Assembly: GCA_037957365.1 (NCBI GenBank)
Contig: JARHVA010002006.1
Location: 72,001 to 136,000, forward strand
Reading direction: 5' to 3'
Length of the DNA stretch: 64,000 nt
Origin: Torreya grandis
Taxonomy: Eukaryota > Streptophyta > Pinopsida > Cupressales > Taxaceae
Shown: positions 35,771 through 49,604 of the stretch, one piece after another
How the letters are laid out: each line of letters begins with the position of its first letter
How positions within the stretch are numbered: the stretch's first letter is position 1
The notes under the pieces: model-generated
What the model saw: the letters and a program-made list of their open reading frames with translations, nothing else
Told to the model about the DNA's origin: nothing
Databases searched by the model: none
Made by a program: the position numbers and the translations under genes

Positions 35771-37069
35771 AAAAACCAAGGGTTGATGTTATGGAAGTAA
35801 CTAGAGGTGTAAAAATATGAATATAGTCAATAGTGGAAGTGGAAACATTGGAAGAGCTAATTTGGGAAAATTTATTTTTTTCATCTCTCGAAACATATAA
35901 GAGCAAGTAAATATTTTATAGATGTTCATGAAGATTTTTTATGAGTATTTGTTTCTAAAATGAGGGCCATAATGCACCCTTGAAGAGGATGTGGAATAAG
36001 CAATGGAAGATCCTTTGAAGTTTCATATGTGGGATAAGTATAAAATATGTTCATCTTGTTCTGAAGTCATTTCAGATTTGAAAAAGGATATTCTTGATGG
36101 TGTTGGAATTTAAGATGAATAATGACATGATATATTAGTGCAACCATTTGAAATAGGAAGGTCACAAGATTAGACATTGTTTATTATAGATTCTTGACTA
36201 ATTTGGAATTGAATCAATGTAAAAACATAATGAATAACATGTTAAAAAATAAATAAAATATGTAACAAGGAATTGCATAAGCCTATGTAATACACAAAAT
36301 AAACATTCATTCAATGATCCCTTTATGAATATAATACAAGAAAAAAAAAAAAGCTATAAAGGGTGATCTGTGCAATAATTTTAATGATTTTATGGGATCT
36401 CAAATATATTTACTCTTTCATAGAGTAATTTCAACCCAATGTTTCATAGCACTAAATATAGAGGAAAAACCATGCCTATATCCAACTATCCTATCTCCAA
36501 GGGTATGGTAAGAGTAACTTCCCTAGGTGATATGCCCATCTAAGCTGCACTACAAATCAAACAACTAAAATGGCTTATAGTGTAAACAATGGACCCTAGG
36601 CACTTCTAATATACCTTAGGGTATGGGAAAACTAAAATATATGTATAGTAATATCAAGGTCTTAGGTATTAGGATCATATCCCTCACTTTATTGTTCTAT
36701 TAAAATAAGTCTCTACTTAGCCAAAAATGATATCTCTCTATGTATTTTTACATCTGCCAGAACACAGTTGCTAAAAACAAGTAGTAAACAATAGAAAAGA
36801 AAAAGAAAATAAAAAGTTGAAAGTTTTTTGTGTATATATATCAACAAATTTCAATCCGATGTACAAAGAAAATTCTTTAGTGTTAGATATTATCCAAGGT
36901 GACAAGACAATTTCTTTAGTGTCAGATTAAGATCCAAGGTCAAAGAAGTTTGACTCATGGTGTCATATTTATATCCAAAACCAAAGATTATTCTCTATTA
37001 GTGTTAGTAATTTTTAAAAATTTGTATGAAATTATAGGATAAAAATAAATCAAATAACAAGCACTCTTA

Positions 37070-38302
37070 TAATAAATCAATTTAGGTTCACTAGAATGTT
37101 TAATGGTTATTTTGATTTAATACAATAAATGTTATAAACATTAAACTATTGAAATAGTATTCATACTATAGAATATATAGAACCTAAATGTAAAATACAA
37201 AAATTGAAATGATCTATAAATAGTAATTTTCAATGAAATATGCAAACCTAGCTCAAATATAGCTTGTGTTGACTTTGAAGGATACTTGTTGATATAAAAT
37301 TGGTTGGAAGGGTCTTTAAACTATTTTGTGTCTGAAAATAGAATTTTGTGATGCACTGGGATAAGACCACATTAAGGTAGATAGGGCTGCATTATATCTT
37401 TTTTTATTGACTAAGACCACATCTACATTGATTGTGCAATTTATTTTTCTATCTATGTACTTATGCATGTCCAAGATGACCTATTAGTTAGATGTATGTG
37501 CTAATTTTCTACATTGAGGTGCTTGCAATATAAAAACCTAGTTCCTACACATAAACCAAATAAACATCAAATGAAAAGGGGGGAATTAGGAAATTAAAAT
37601 AGCCAATCTCTCCTAAAAAATCTTGCATATTTGAGTGATACCTACATAGCCCAAAGGGCCTCAAGGCAATGTATTTTTCCCTCCTAGAATGAATGTGTAA
37701 ATCTTGATATTTGGACTATATGGATGCAACTAGTAGATTGACTTACATGCTTGACAATGAATGCCCTTGACTTGAAAAAAATAGATTTAGACTTGGCCTC
37801 TGATTGTTAGAATAAATCAAAACTTAAATTGGAAAGATTAGTGCTCTTTTTCTCAATGTGCAATAGGATTTTCCAAGTGATTACAAGGTAGGTGTTAGGT
37901 GATGCCTTAATGTGCTTATATAGTAAAAAAAAAAAAAAAATCCATTAACCAACTGTACTAAAATCATTGGAGGGATGGCATAAATTATCTCAAATTTGAA
38001 AATTAATCATCAAATCATGGGAAATAAGGCCACACTAGTGGACAAGGCTAGATTGTGTCCATGGTTGACCTAGTGTGGTCTTGTCCCATAAGGACGAAGA
38101 CATTTATAACTTGGCTAAGAAAAACCTATAAGTTGAATAGGGATGTTTGAATAATGTTTTCAAAAATTATAAGATATTAAGTATAATAGTGAAGGATCTC
38201 ATAAAAATTTCAAGATCATGAAATGGTGAATATGTCAAGTAAGGTAAGGATGTCAAAATTAAACATTATCGAGCATTTAATGATTAAATTCTAGTGTATA
38301 AA
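37070..38302 (-). repeat. 5' LTR of Ty3-like element
   Basis: Colinear with 29,915-31,163 but strongly diverged, so the insertion is old. The outer end aligns as TGTATAAA against TGTCTACA of the other copy, so the terminal dinucleotide is mutated. No convincing primer-binding site was found at its inner edge. Confidence 0.72.
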
Positions 38303-39350
<1,048 letters not shown>

Positions 39351-39354
<4 letters not shown>

Positions 39355-39406
39355 CCTGCTAGACACATCCTAGTATTAGTCTTCTAACCTTATTTTTGGC
39401 ACCTAT

Positions 39407-39448
<42 letters not shown>

Positions 39449-39502
39449 GTCCTGTTAGACACATCCTAGTATTAGTCTTCTAACCTTATTTTTGGCACCT
39501 AT
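39351..39502. repeat. Tandem duplication: 56-bp unit plus (AC)n spacer
   Basis: The 56-bp unit beginning ATGTCCTGCTAGACACATCC occurs at 39,351-39,406 and again at 39,447-39,502 with one substitution. The units are separated by an AC repeat, giving a 96-bp period. Confidence 0.95.
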
Positions 39503-41388
39503 TCATAAGACCCAACCTAACACCAATGATTAATGATGGTAAACTTCTTACAACCAGCTAGGTAAGTGAAGGTATGCATATTGATTTATTTACTTTCATT
39601 TACATTTGATTTACTAATATTTATTACGATCATTTATTATCTTTTTTGTATTATGTTCTTTCCCAAAGCACCATCACTCACTAAAATATTGTGACATGTG
39701 ATTATGTTTAGGTGGAATATATGTTTACACATTATTTTCACTTATTGACACATTTATATTTTGTGGTTTGTCGATGCATTAATGTCCCCAATTGTATGTT
39801 CATGCATACAATGGACTTGAGGTGGGTTGTCATGTGGTACTTTATGAGAGATTTCATCATACACTACACATGTATTACAACCTTCATATAATCATGATAT
39901 AACTATATTTTTTCTCTTGGGTTCATATTTCCCCTTTTGATTTTTCTGTACTTCTTTTTATTGCACTTAACCAACATCAATGGCCTAGTAGATGACACCT
40001 TGTATCAACCCTTATTTTATTTGATGTCATCAATTGGGTTGATGATATACTATTTCTATGTTTTTCTTTATACACCATTGACCAAGATGGTGACACCAAC
40101 TAAATTTATGTTTTGAATTAATGTTTCAATATGTATTTATAGGGTTCCCCTTTTTCAATTTTGAAAATATACATGATCATTGTACTCTTCTTAAGGATAA
40201 GAGGAGCTTACACCAAGGAATGTAAGTTAGCAAAAGGTTTTTGAAGATATAAAGAATAAGAATTGTACTAATGAGGGTTTCCATAGTATTTGGAGTCCCT
40301 AATTTTCATCTACTTAGTTATTATCACATACATATTGACTTCACATACAAAAATCTCTCACAAAATACTTAAAATTAAAGGGAGATTAATGCACCAACAA
40401 GTCAACCCAAGGTAAGTATATTCATAACTCTATACTCTTTATTTTGTAATTTTCTTGGTGTAATAGATGATTTTTTATTTTATTTATTAGATAACATAGG
40501 TTAGCCTATGCATGTTACTTTGTTGCTATATATTTTACATTATTGTTATCTGTAGTGTTTGATTACTACCTAGTGGCATATTTATTTTCTTATAGTTCTT
40601 GTTTAGAGTATAATGAAAATTTAGTTACTTATAGCACTTGCTTCGCAATATTTTGTTTACTCAACTCTTTCTTACCATCTAGTGAAACCTCATATCAAGT
40701 AATATCCTTTATCTACTATCTTGTTGAATATTGTACGTATATTTCCATTTTAGATCCCTTACAATATCCTATGTGCATGTCTATTGTTTATAGCTTTGGA
40801 CCATTTTTGGACCAACATATTGTGTTTATGTTAGATCTAGAATGGTCTTTTAACTTGTTTTATTTAGAAGATCCTTGCATTAAATAATTTTAGGCTTACA
40901 TACAACTTGGACCATTGTCATGTGGTGTATGTCTAAACATAAATGTTTGTGCTATAACTAATGCATGATATTATCTATAATTCTTACAAATTCTCAATAA
41001 ATTTATGGGAATGATAGATAGATAAATGGACTATAGTTATTGTGTGTTTATAGAAAAAATGATCTCAAATTAAGACCCTATTGCATCCAAAATGACATCA
41101 CATGGTAACATGATGAAAAAGGCGAGTCAAATAAAGAAAGTGTACTTTATCCACAAGGGAAGACTCAAAATTTCTAAGACCAAGCACTAACATACCAGAT
41201 TGTCTAAGACATTAGTGGATATTCCTTATAAGGTTTTAGAATAACAAGAAATCAAGGGGGAGATAATATGATTATTAGAAGGGTTGAAGGACGAAATGTG
41301 AAAATAACATTTAATTTAGACCAATAATCGATAAGTTCACAAACATTCTAAAATCATATAATTTAATTGCTATAATGCCTAAAGATTA
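39503..41388. other. No gene supported; one long AT-biased frame
   Basis: The longest open frame is 114 codons on the plus strand at 40,543-40,887, hydrophobic and rich in Y, F, S and C. It has no recognisable domain, and length by chance is plausible at this base composition. I leave it unannotated as a gene. Confidence 0.4.
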
Positions 41389-41665
41389 TTGAGAATTTAA
41401 TTATCTCAAATAGTTAAAAACATGTATAGTTAAATAATTTATAATTATTTAAACTTATAATCCAGATTATCAATAGTTAGTTTACCAACTACCTACCTAT
41501 GTTAATAGTAATTAGATGATTACAAGAGTAGGAGAAATCAATAGGGATATGAGAATTAAAGATGAGAGGCACATCCTATTTGTGTGTATAAATATTCCTT
41601 GCATATAAATATTCCTCACATCAAATATGAAAATATTGTGTTGTGTGTTATTGAATGTATTAACA
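41389..41665 (+). repeat. 5' LTR of short decayed element
   Basis: About 277 bp, ending GTATTAACA just before a leader and the PBS-like site. A TATAAATATTCC repeat near 41,588-41,612 could be its promoter region. Confidence 0.5.
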
Positions 41666-41675
41666 AATTTAAATT

Positions 41676-41687
41676 TGATATCAAAGC
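41676..41687 (+). other. PBS-like site
   Basis: TGATATCAAAGC resembles the initiator tRNA-Met PBS TGGTATCAGAGC with two changes, about ten bases after the LTR. Confidence 0.45.
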
Positions 41688-42199
41688 AGTGAGATGAAAG
41701 AGTAAATTGTGATTAAATGGGCATCATCATTGTTTATTTTTATTGCCCCGTTTTGTGTAAATCTATGATTATTATGTTATTTGTAGTTTAGAGTTTAATT
41801 TTCATTAATTAGTTCTTTGCTTTGTTGAATAAAATAAAAAGGAATGTTGATATGCAATAGAGGTGGTACTGAATAAACAATAGAAAGAAAAGATTGATAA
41901 TGTATAGGTAGAGTCTAATAAATTTTGTTTTTAAAAATAAGTCACATTTATAAATACCAGAAGGAGAGTAGCAGACCTGCCTTAAGAGAGATTTTAAGGA
42001 AGAATGTATTTTATCTTGCCTAAGGCATTTTTGCTATAGCATAACTATGTGAAAGGAGGTGTTACAAAATGAGGAAACCACAACGTGTTTAAATCTCTTA
42101 TGTAAAGAAAAGACATGGAAGAGAGAGTCCAAATCAGGATGTATGGAGACCAATTTGAATAGGCATCTATGCAATCAAATTTTCTAAAACTAGGTGAAC

Positions 42200-42440
42200 A
42201 CGGCATCAAAGTACAACAAAGGGCACCTATGCTATTAAAGCATTGCAACAAAGCTTGGAGCACTCTTAAAGAGTGCAACTCATAGAAACCATGCCAGCCT
42301 AGGTTCAAATCTTATTGATGATTAGGCGACTCACAATAGGAAACATGTATGGGTGGATTGGCTTAATGAAAATGTAGGGACTTGAACCCCCGCTTGTGTT
42401 CTAGATCAGCTGTGGGTCCACCAACCCCACAATTATCATG
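42200..42440. mobile_element. SINE-like sequence with tRNA B-box motifs
   Basis: CCTAGGTTCAAATC (plus) fits the Pol III box B consensus GGTTCRANNC, and 80 bp on GGGGGTTCAAGTCCC is present on the minus strand. Between them is GGGTGGATTGGCTTAATG. The cluster is clearly more GC-rich than its surroundings. A clear box A is not visible, and the ends and TSD were not found, so it may be a SINE fragment or two tRNA-related pieces. Confidence 0.4.
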
Positions 42441-43562
42441 TATAAAAAAACTAAAACTAGTTCAGTTTCTCTAAAGGAGATTGATTTTGAATTTTGCTAC
42501 ATTGTGCCAATCATCTCTGTCAAACATTCCCTAAAATTATTATATTTTAGCATCTTTATATTTTTATATTTAATAGTTTTAATAGTTTTTTAGACATAAA
42601 ACTAGCCCATAGGGTTTTAGTAAATTGGGTAATTTGTAAATCTAATATAATTTTTAGCTTAAAAGTGACCAATATCTCTATATTGCTCTTGTTGAATATC
42701 CACTAAAAGTTTTTCTCATCGAAACTTTATGGTTCAAAAAAATAAATTGTTTTACCAAAAAAATACATAAATATATGTGTCATGCACTAAAAATATTTAA
42801 TTATTGTATATGGGTGTATTGTTGGTACTACTTAACACCCATAATAGATTTTTAATTAAGGTGAAGAATCTCTGTCATGAATGAGAAAAGTTCCAAGGAG
42901 AATGATATTAGAACCATTATAGTATTTCATGGAATGGTCTGTTGTCCACCTAGTTAGTTTTGTTGAAGATGAAGAAGGTCAAAAGATCACAAGAGGTTAC
43001 AGGACAATGTCCAATCTTGAGCATGCTACTAGATCAAAGAGTGGCGAAGTGCTTTAGTAGAAAAATCAAGAACCAAAAAGACTAAAGTTGACGATGATGA
43101 TTAATGGTAGTGATAACCATACTTTTGTTGGTGATGAATGGTAATGGTCATGTAGGAGATGATCTACGAGTTGGTCATCACCTATTAAGAAAATGTAGTG
43201 GAGACTCAATCCCATTACTATTTAATTTGTAATTGCTCGGTGTTACCTAGTTTAATTAGAGGAACAATAATGAAGACTAAGTAGAGGCCCATACTACACT
43301 TGTCATAAATAGTGTGTTTTTCCTATTTACACATTGTTGTAAAGATAAGTGATGTCCAACCCAACTAACTAAACCATGAACACTTATGTGTGCCCTTATT
43401 TATAATTTTGAAGACATGATAGTGTATGTATGTTCCTATCCACAATTTTTATTTCCACTATAAATATATTTGTAAATGTATTGAATTGAGAGTATGTTCT
43501 AATTCACACATGAGTATGTGTTCGTCACTCAAACTTTAAACTATATATAATAAAAGAAAAAA

Positions 43563-43690
43563 TGTTACGAATTTAATTATTTCATAGAGTTAAAAGTAGA
43601 TAGATTTAAATAATCAAGAATGATCTAAATCTATAATCTAGATTGTTAGTAGTTAGTTTACCAATTAGTTATGTTAGTAGTTGTGAGTCT
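43563..43690 (+). repeat. 3' LTR remnant of short decayed element
   Basis: Begins TGTTACGAATTTAATTATT, matching the first LTR. Homology fades after about 43,690. Confidence 0.5.
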
Positions 43691-43699
43691 TTGAGAAAG

Positions 43700-44732
43700 G
43701 GTACAACCTTAGTAAACATAAGGGTAAATTTTTTATGAGTAAATAACGTATATCTATTTAATATAAACAATATTATTGTGGGCTTCCCAAAAAAATTGGA
43801 AGGTTTATCAATTACCATGGTTTGAGTAAGACGTACCTTTTTATTTAAAAAGGTAGATGTTAAATTCATACGTTGACCACGTGTTAGAAATTACTTAACA
43901 ATAATCACTTAAGTAGATTATTTAAAAATAAAATGCATTTAGTCTCTTTCATTTTAGTTTTTGAGGAAAAAACAAGACTAGCACATAAAAGTCAATTTTA
44001 TTTTATGAATGTAAGGGTCATTGTCATACAAGCCTTTATTGAACACCCATTTTGTTACCGAGTCATTTTTCATTGAGATTTTCTTCATTTTTAATTGTTT
44101 GAAATATTATATTTAGAGAGTTCTTAGCCTTTAATAATTGAAGGTTTTTTTTTTTTTTTTTTTTTAAATAAATTTACAAGATAAAATTATGTTTGACAAT
44201 TTTTTGATTGAAATTTTATTTTTAGATAGATTAAATATATAGAATGTTTTTTCGGTTTAATATTAAGGATTGAAGGGTATTCATTTTATCAAATTTATTT
44301 AAGGCACGATTTCAATTTTATTTGTTGGATTACAACCCACTTAATTAATTAACAATTTATAATATATATTCCAAAATAAATCAATCTTATTAATACTTAA
44401 CAATTTACAATATATATTCGAGAACAAATCAATTCGATTAATAAAATATATTTAATTATCTTTAATATTAAAATATTAAGAAATATTTATTATATTAAAT
44501 TTGTATGGAATTTCAATTAATTTTATTTTAAATATTTTCAAATTTATTATTATTTCATATATATAAAATTAATTTCCTTTAATTTAAAATTAAAATATTG
44601 AAAATATTAATTTACCCAATATATATATATATATATATATATATAACTTTTCTCTATTTCAATCCCTCTCAAGATTGAACCTTACAAATTCTTTCTAAAC
44701 AAACATTCTTGACCTATTAATCTTCACCCTCT

Positions 44733-44796
<64 letters not shown>

Positions 44797-45435
44797 AAAA
44801 AGACACCAATACTTTATTTGTTACACTTTATTTTAAAAACATCAATGGACAATGCAAAGAAAATTATAGAGTCTTAACTTTAGCCTCTCGTAAGGAATGT
44901 AATTTGATAAGACAAAAAATCACTAATTGGATTTGGGCCCCCACAAAATGAGAGAAATATGGGCAACCATCTTTATTTGAAAGGTATACACGAAAAGAGA
45001 GTTATTTTCTTCTTGCATGGATTTACCTAGCGATTGGAAGGGGCCATATTAGTTAAAGTTAGACAAGACATTCTAAGTGACATTAATGGAAGATAGGTAC
45101 TTTGGAGAGCACTTTTCACAACCTTATATTAAATATCTAGGTGGCCCTCCCTGTCTTCTCTAACAACCCAAAGATGGTAATGGATGCCATGCAATTGTGA
45201 GACAAATATCATTTTAAATAGTTTATGCTTATGGGTTTATAATATTTAAATATAAAATTTTTTTTTTAATAATGAATTATAGTTAGTGATTTAAAATATA
45301 TAAAATTAAAAAATGCATATAATTATATAAAAAGCTTTATATGGAAATATTATTTTATTGTTCATTATTATTATGGGGTTTTCTCACTTTAAGATAATTT
45401 CTCAGAGTAACTCAATGTTTTCAATTTTTTCTTTG
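43700..45435. repeat. AT-rich stretch with (T)n and (AT)n microsatellites
   Basis: A 20-base T run lies near 44,146-44,165, AT repeats at 44,620-44,645 and at 44,739-44,792. The remainder is very AT-rich and stop-dense. No gene recognised. Confidence 0.6.
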
Positions 45436-45443
45436 TAAAGTTT

Positions 45444-46680
45444 TTGATGTTCAATGGGTCCCCTGTAATAGGCCTCTTAACTCTCAATGACCTTCATGAA
45501 ACAGTTTTGCAAATGGCTATTGATAAAGCCTCAGGCGTTGATGGTTTTTCATGTGAGTTTTATCAAACTCTATGGGATACTGTTGGTCTTGATCTTCACA
45601 AGGTGTACTCTGAAGTAATGTTAATGAATTCTTTGGGACCTCTCATAAATCAAGGTAACATTAAATTCATCCTTAAAATTGGTGATGTTGAGATTATTAC
45701 CAATTGGCGATCGATTGCTCTTTTCAATGTCTCTTACAAGATTATTTCTAAGGCATTGGATCTTAGACTTAAGTATCTTCTTCCTTTAATTATTAGATGT
45801 GAATAAACATGTTTTATCCAACATCGATACATTATAGACAATGTCATTTTTGTTTGGGAAGGCATGGAATGGGCTCAAGTTTCTAATCAAAAGGCCCTAT
45901 TTGTTAAGATTGATTTTGAGAAGGCCTATGACCACATTGAATGGCCCTTCATTCTAGCAATGCTTCAAGCCCTCATTTTTGGTCCCAGGTTTGTGTAAAC
46001 AGTTAACATGCTTTTTCAAGATGTTGGGGCATGTATTACCATCAATAGAGCTTAGTCCTCTTGGTTGAACTTCATAGATCCAACAGGTAGGGGTGCCCTT
46101 TAGCCCCAATCACTCTATGTGTTAGTAGTATAAGGTTTTAGTTATATGCTAGCTAATTATGTGTCCTAAGGTTTGGTGAAAGGCATCTCTCTCCCTCAGT
46201 GTGACCACCAGCTGCTAAATGGGCACTTTGCTAATGACTCTTTCCTCACTCTTCAAGAAGAGGAGGAGACAGTTAAGAGTGTTATGGACTGTCTTCATAT
46301 ATTTTGCTTAGCCTCTAGCTCATCCATTTAATGGAGAAAAATTTAGTTTTATCACCAAACTCTTGGTCCCAAACCCCCTTGGTTGGAGGGATATCAATGC
46401 CAATGACTGCTTCCATAGGTTCAATTAAATTTCCTTAGCATCCCCTGTGCTTTTCGGGCCTCTCCTTTTGAGTTGTGGTCATATGTGGTTCAAAGGGTTG
46501 ATACAAAAATCTCCTTTTAGATCACAAAACCCCTATCTTTGGTGGGCAAGTTTTAGATTTATTCTAAGGTCCTAGCAGCTACACATGTTTACTATTCTTC
46601 ATGTTGGGCCCCTTCTAATGTTGCCTACAGTTGGCTAGAAAATCTCTTATGAGACTTCCTCTCGATCAATTCTGAAGGGC
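45444..46680 (+). pseudogene. LINE reverse transcriptase (broken)
   Basis: The first 120 codons are open (45,444-45,806): KASGVDGFSCEFYQTLWDTV, NQGNIKFILKIGD and NWRSIALFNVSYKIISKAL, RT fingers/palm blocks. The next frame gives FIQHRYIIDNVIFVWEGMEW and ALFVKIDFEKAYDHIEWPF, holding the first catalytic Asp (DFEKAYD). The second catalytic motif reads HFANDSFLTLQEEEE, so FADD has become FAND (near 46,222-46,245), losing one Asp. Stops and frameshifts are frequent from 45.8 kb on. Confidence 0.88.
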
Positions 46681-46689
46681 AAAAGGGAT

Positions 46690-47880
46690 TTCATAGAGTT
46701 TATTGGGAAATTTATTGCAGGCCTAATGAGGTAGGTGGTCTAGGTCTTCTAGACATTAAGTTTCAAGGTCTAGCTCTCAACATTAAACGGGTTATTCATG
46801 GGTTGGAAGGTGATGAAGCTTGGAAGATTATGTTTTGTCATTGTATCTCTCAAGGGGTTCCTTGTGGTAGACATGCTTGGCATGGCCTGGGTCTCCATAC
46901 TCTTCTTATTACCTTAATTTCGGTTAAAATTTAGGTTACCTTTATCATTCAAAGTATATGGAAGGCTTTGGAAAATCTCAAACTTCATTTAATTTGGATA
47001 GGGGAGGGTTTCAGGAATGGTATTTCCCTAAATTCTCATTCCCTTTGGAAATCTCCCTACCTGAACTTTCATAATGTTCCCTTTACTATGTTCCCTTGGA
47101 TTAAAGGGATAATACTATTCAATAAATGTGTGGAAACCATAGGGGATATCTTTTTTTCCATGATTCAGGCTTGGCTCTTTTGGCCATAAGTTCAGACTAA
47201 ATTTAATCTTAATACTACAAATGTCGAATCTATTACTAAAATTTAAAGCTCCATACCTGATGAGTTTATTCATAAGATTGAAGTCAATTCTCTCACTCCT
47301 TGGTGGAAATATTGGCATTGGCCCACAAACACACCCTTTGCTCACTATTCTCCTTAAATGGGATATAAGTTTTTAGCCATCTGGCATATTCAATATGATA
47401 CTCTCAATCATCATTGAAACCTCTAATCTAGCCATGGGATCTGGTCTAGAAGATTATGTAATGTGTGGGTTACTCCCATTGAGTCTAAAAAGGCACATTA
47501 TCTTTGTTGCATTCTATATCAGGGTTTGCATGTGGGTGACTGACTTAAACACATGGGGGTCCCAAATCCCATTTTCTCACCCTACCATTAACCCGAGTCT
47601 ATTAAGTACCTTTTTGGTTTTATTCTCACACTCGATCAACATGGTGATGGATTCATACCCTTTTTCATTTGTTTAGACCTAAATTCTTTACGTGGAGGAT
47701 GGCTCTCTTGGGGGATTCTACTTTGCTTCCTACAAGATACAACAGATGTTGGCAAAATTTTTTGTGCTGATATTTTATTTCAAATTTGGAAATCTAGGAA
47801 TTATGCTTGCTTTAATCATGAGGAAATGGAATGTAATTTTGTGGGATATGAAAATTTGACATTTTTTACATTAGAACTAA
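46690..47880 (+). pseudogene. LINE ORF2 C-terminal region
   Basis: Readings include CRPNEVGGLGLLDIKFQGLA (W..C.P...GGLG block), SLWKSPYLNFHNV, and at 47.69-47.83 kb FTWRMALLGDSTLLPTRYN and FQIWKSRNYACFNHEEME, matching the zinc-binding region and the W..RN..F block of plant LINEs. Two open pieces (46,968-47,189 and 47,395-47,676) lie in it. The frame is broken in several places. Confidence 0.8.
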
Positions 47881-48049
47881 CACAATTTGCATCAATGTTG
47901 ACACAATTTGCTTCAAATGTGATAATTTTGGCCCTTTTAAGTTGCATCCAGTTTTTTAATTTCTTAAGAAAATTAATATTGGAAACTTACATTGCAACCA
48001 AGCAAGGACATGGGTAAGAATAAGTTTCCAACATTTATTAGTGTTTTAA

Positions 48050-49263
48050 CCTTTTAGGACTTAGTGAATGTAAATTATATGTTTTTTTAAAGAGATAAGT
48101 ATAGTAAATTAGGATAGAAATATGCAATAAATACAACTACTAATTTGTTACAAAATTGACTTATTTGATCTTTCTAAAAATAGTAATAAATAATGAAAAT
48201 AAGAAGTTAGACGGAAAATGACTGAGACAGATGATTTAGAGGCTAAAAACTAAGATAAAGGTTGGTATAAGTGTCTTAAACATGATCCCAGTGTCAAAAC
48301 CCCCTTGGACACTAGCACCCTAATTAAAAAATAGCACCATGTGATATTAGTGTCCCTATTTTGGTAGTAGTTTCCTATATGTAGGACTGTCATGAAATTA
48401 TGGGTGGACCTATGTCTGGATCTGTAAGGTTTGTTCTCACATGCATGAGTTTTGAAACCCTACATATGGTTTTTTGACTAAATTTGTGAGCAAACCCTAA
48501 TCCTCCATGTTGCTAGGGCATCTAGTTGATACAAGCTAAAAATTATGTTTGTTAGTGGGGTAAGCTAGACATCCTCAATACCCCACTATGATGAGAGTTG
48601 CCTACATACCACTACTCTGAAAAGGGATCAACCTTAATGTAGTTCTCCCCACATAAATATTGGTGCAAGTACAAGTGAAGCTAGTATGATAGTTGACTTG
48701 AGTGCTTTGGATGTGTTTGAGACTAGAAATTTGAATAATCTGAGCTTAGGAATGTTGTAGATGGTAGAATGCATAAGTAGGGTAAAATAGGGATTGATAA
48801 CCTTAATTATCAACAACTTATTCTAAGTTTGCATATGTATTTTGCATCTGATTTCCATTTAGTGGTTAGAGTGCTAAAAGTCATGTATTTATATTATTTA
48901 GGTGCTTGTACATGTGCTAAAATAGGTCTAAGCCAACCCTAGGAGGTCTAAGATTTGAAAATATGTTCATTTATGAAAAGAGGAGGGAACAAATAGTAGC
49001 ACCATTATTGGGACACTAGTGCAATGTGGGGCTATTGTCCCTATTATGGTGCTAGTGTTCAAGTCGTAGAATACTAGGCACGAAGGACCAAGATGTAAGA
49101 ATGAAGATCTAATACTACTTTAAGATGACTAGGGATGCTTGTGGCCCACATGAAGGTTGGATACGTGTGAAAATAGGCTCTAAGATAGGTTTACAACTAA
49201 GCTAGGGATAGGTGGTCTCAAGAATCAATCTAAGCACTTAAGTGTCATTTTTAGGTGATTACA
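48050..49263 (-). repeat. 3' LTR of second Ty3-like element (left edge approximate)
   Basis: The inner end GGTGATTACA followed by TTTCCTCCCC gives, in element sense, a purine tract then TGTAATCACC, paralleling the first element's PPT and TGTAGACA start. The orientation agrees with the minus-strand gag further right. No matching 5' LTR was found beyond 53.2 kb, so the element appears truncated there. The left edge is a guess from LINE end and sequence change. Confidence 0.45.
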
Positions 49264-49274
49264 TTTCCTCCCCT
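49264..49274 (-). other. Polypurine tract of second Ty3-like element
   Basis: Minus-strand GGGGAGGAAA sits directly before TGTAATCACC. Confidence 0.55.
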
Positions 49275-49604
49275 TTATTCTATAAATGCAACAAAATGAA
49301 ATGATTAGGACAAAGGAAAAATAACCATACATAGACTTAACTAAAAGGTAAAGCCCGTGAGTCTAGATTTGAGTATGTGAAGTATGTTACCATATGTGTC
49401 CTACAAGTGAAATGTTTATAGATCAATCCCTACTTAAGAGATATTAAAAGCAAAGACAAAATTGTTTAAATAAGAAAAACTGATTTAAACTGAGTAAAGG
49501 GATAATAAAGAGGAAAGGAACAATTACACCTCACTAGGTATGTGAACCAATGCATAAACCTAGTGAGAACTTATGTGTGTGCATAGATATAGTAATCAAT
49601 TGAT

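Larger units (their letters stand above)
29915..38302 (-). mobile_element. Ty3-like LTR element with gag and protease only
   Basis: Diverged direct repeats of about 1.25 kb at about 29,915-31,163 and about 37,070-38,302 flank about 5.9 kb. A C-rich plus-strand run (PPT on minus) abuts the inner edge of the left repeat, placing the element on the minus strand. Gag lies at 35.77-34.69 kb and protease remnants at 34.56-34.15 kb. The remaining 3 kb before the 3' LTR shows no RT, RNase H or integrase motif and is too short for a usual pol. This suggests a non-autonomous, gag-retaining (TR-GAG-like) derivative. Outer LTR edges were judged by eye. Confidence 0.72.
41389..43690 (+). mobile_element. 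Short, decayed LTR element
   Basis: Two related sequences, about 41,389-41,665 and 43,563-43,690, share GAATTTAATTAT, a TCTATAATC(T/C)AGATT-like block and TTAGTTTACCAA. A PBS-like site follows the first copy. The second copy is truncated by divergence after about 130 bp. The interior shows no polymerase motif and contains a SINE-like insertion at 42.2-42.44 kb. This is most likely a non-autonomous copia-type element. Confidence 0.5.
45436..47880 (+). mobile_element. 5'-truncated LINE (RT to zinc-binding region)
   Basis: Plus-strand LINE ORF2 begins within RT at LNDLHETVLQMAIDKASGVD and runs to the C-terminal zinc-binding block at about 47.8 kb. ORF1, endonuclease and RNase H are not seen. 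Truncation at the 5' end is typical of incomplete target-primed reverse transcription. No poly(A) tail or TSD was recognised. It is distinct in sequence from the LINE at 1.6-13.3 kb. Confidence 0.85.

Noticed and set aside
40543..40887. 114-codon plus-strand frame as a membrane protein gene
   Set aside because: Hydrophobic AT-driven composition, no domain, no signals around it; chance frame or decayed repeat is more likely.
42045..42308. 87-codon minus-strand frame near the SINE-like patch
   Set aside because: Overlaps repeat-derived sequence and has no recognisable domain.
42340..42420. A functional tRNA gene
   Set aside because: Box-B-like sequence is present but no cloverleaf with paired acceptor stem and box A could be drawn.
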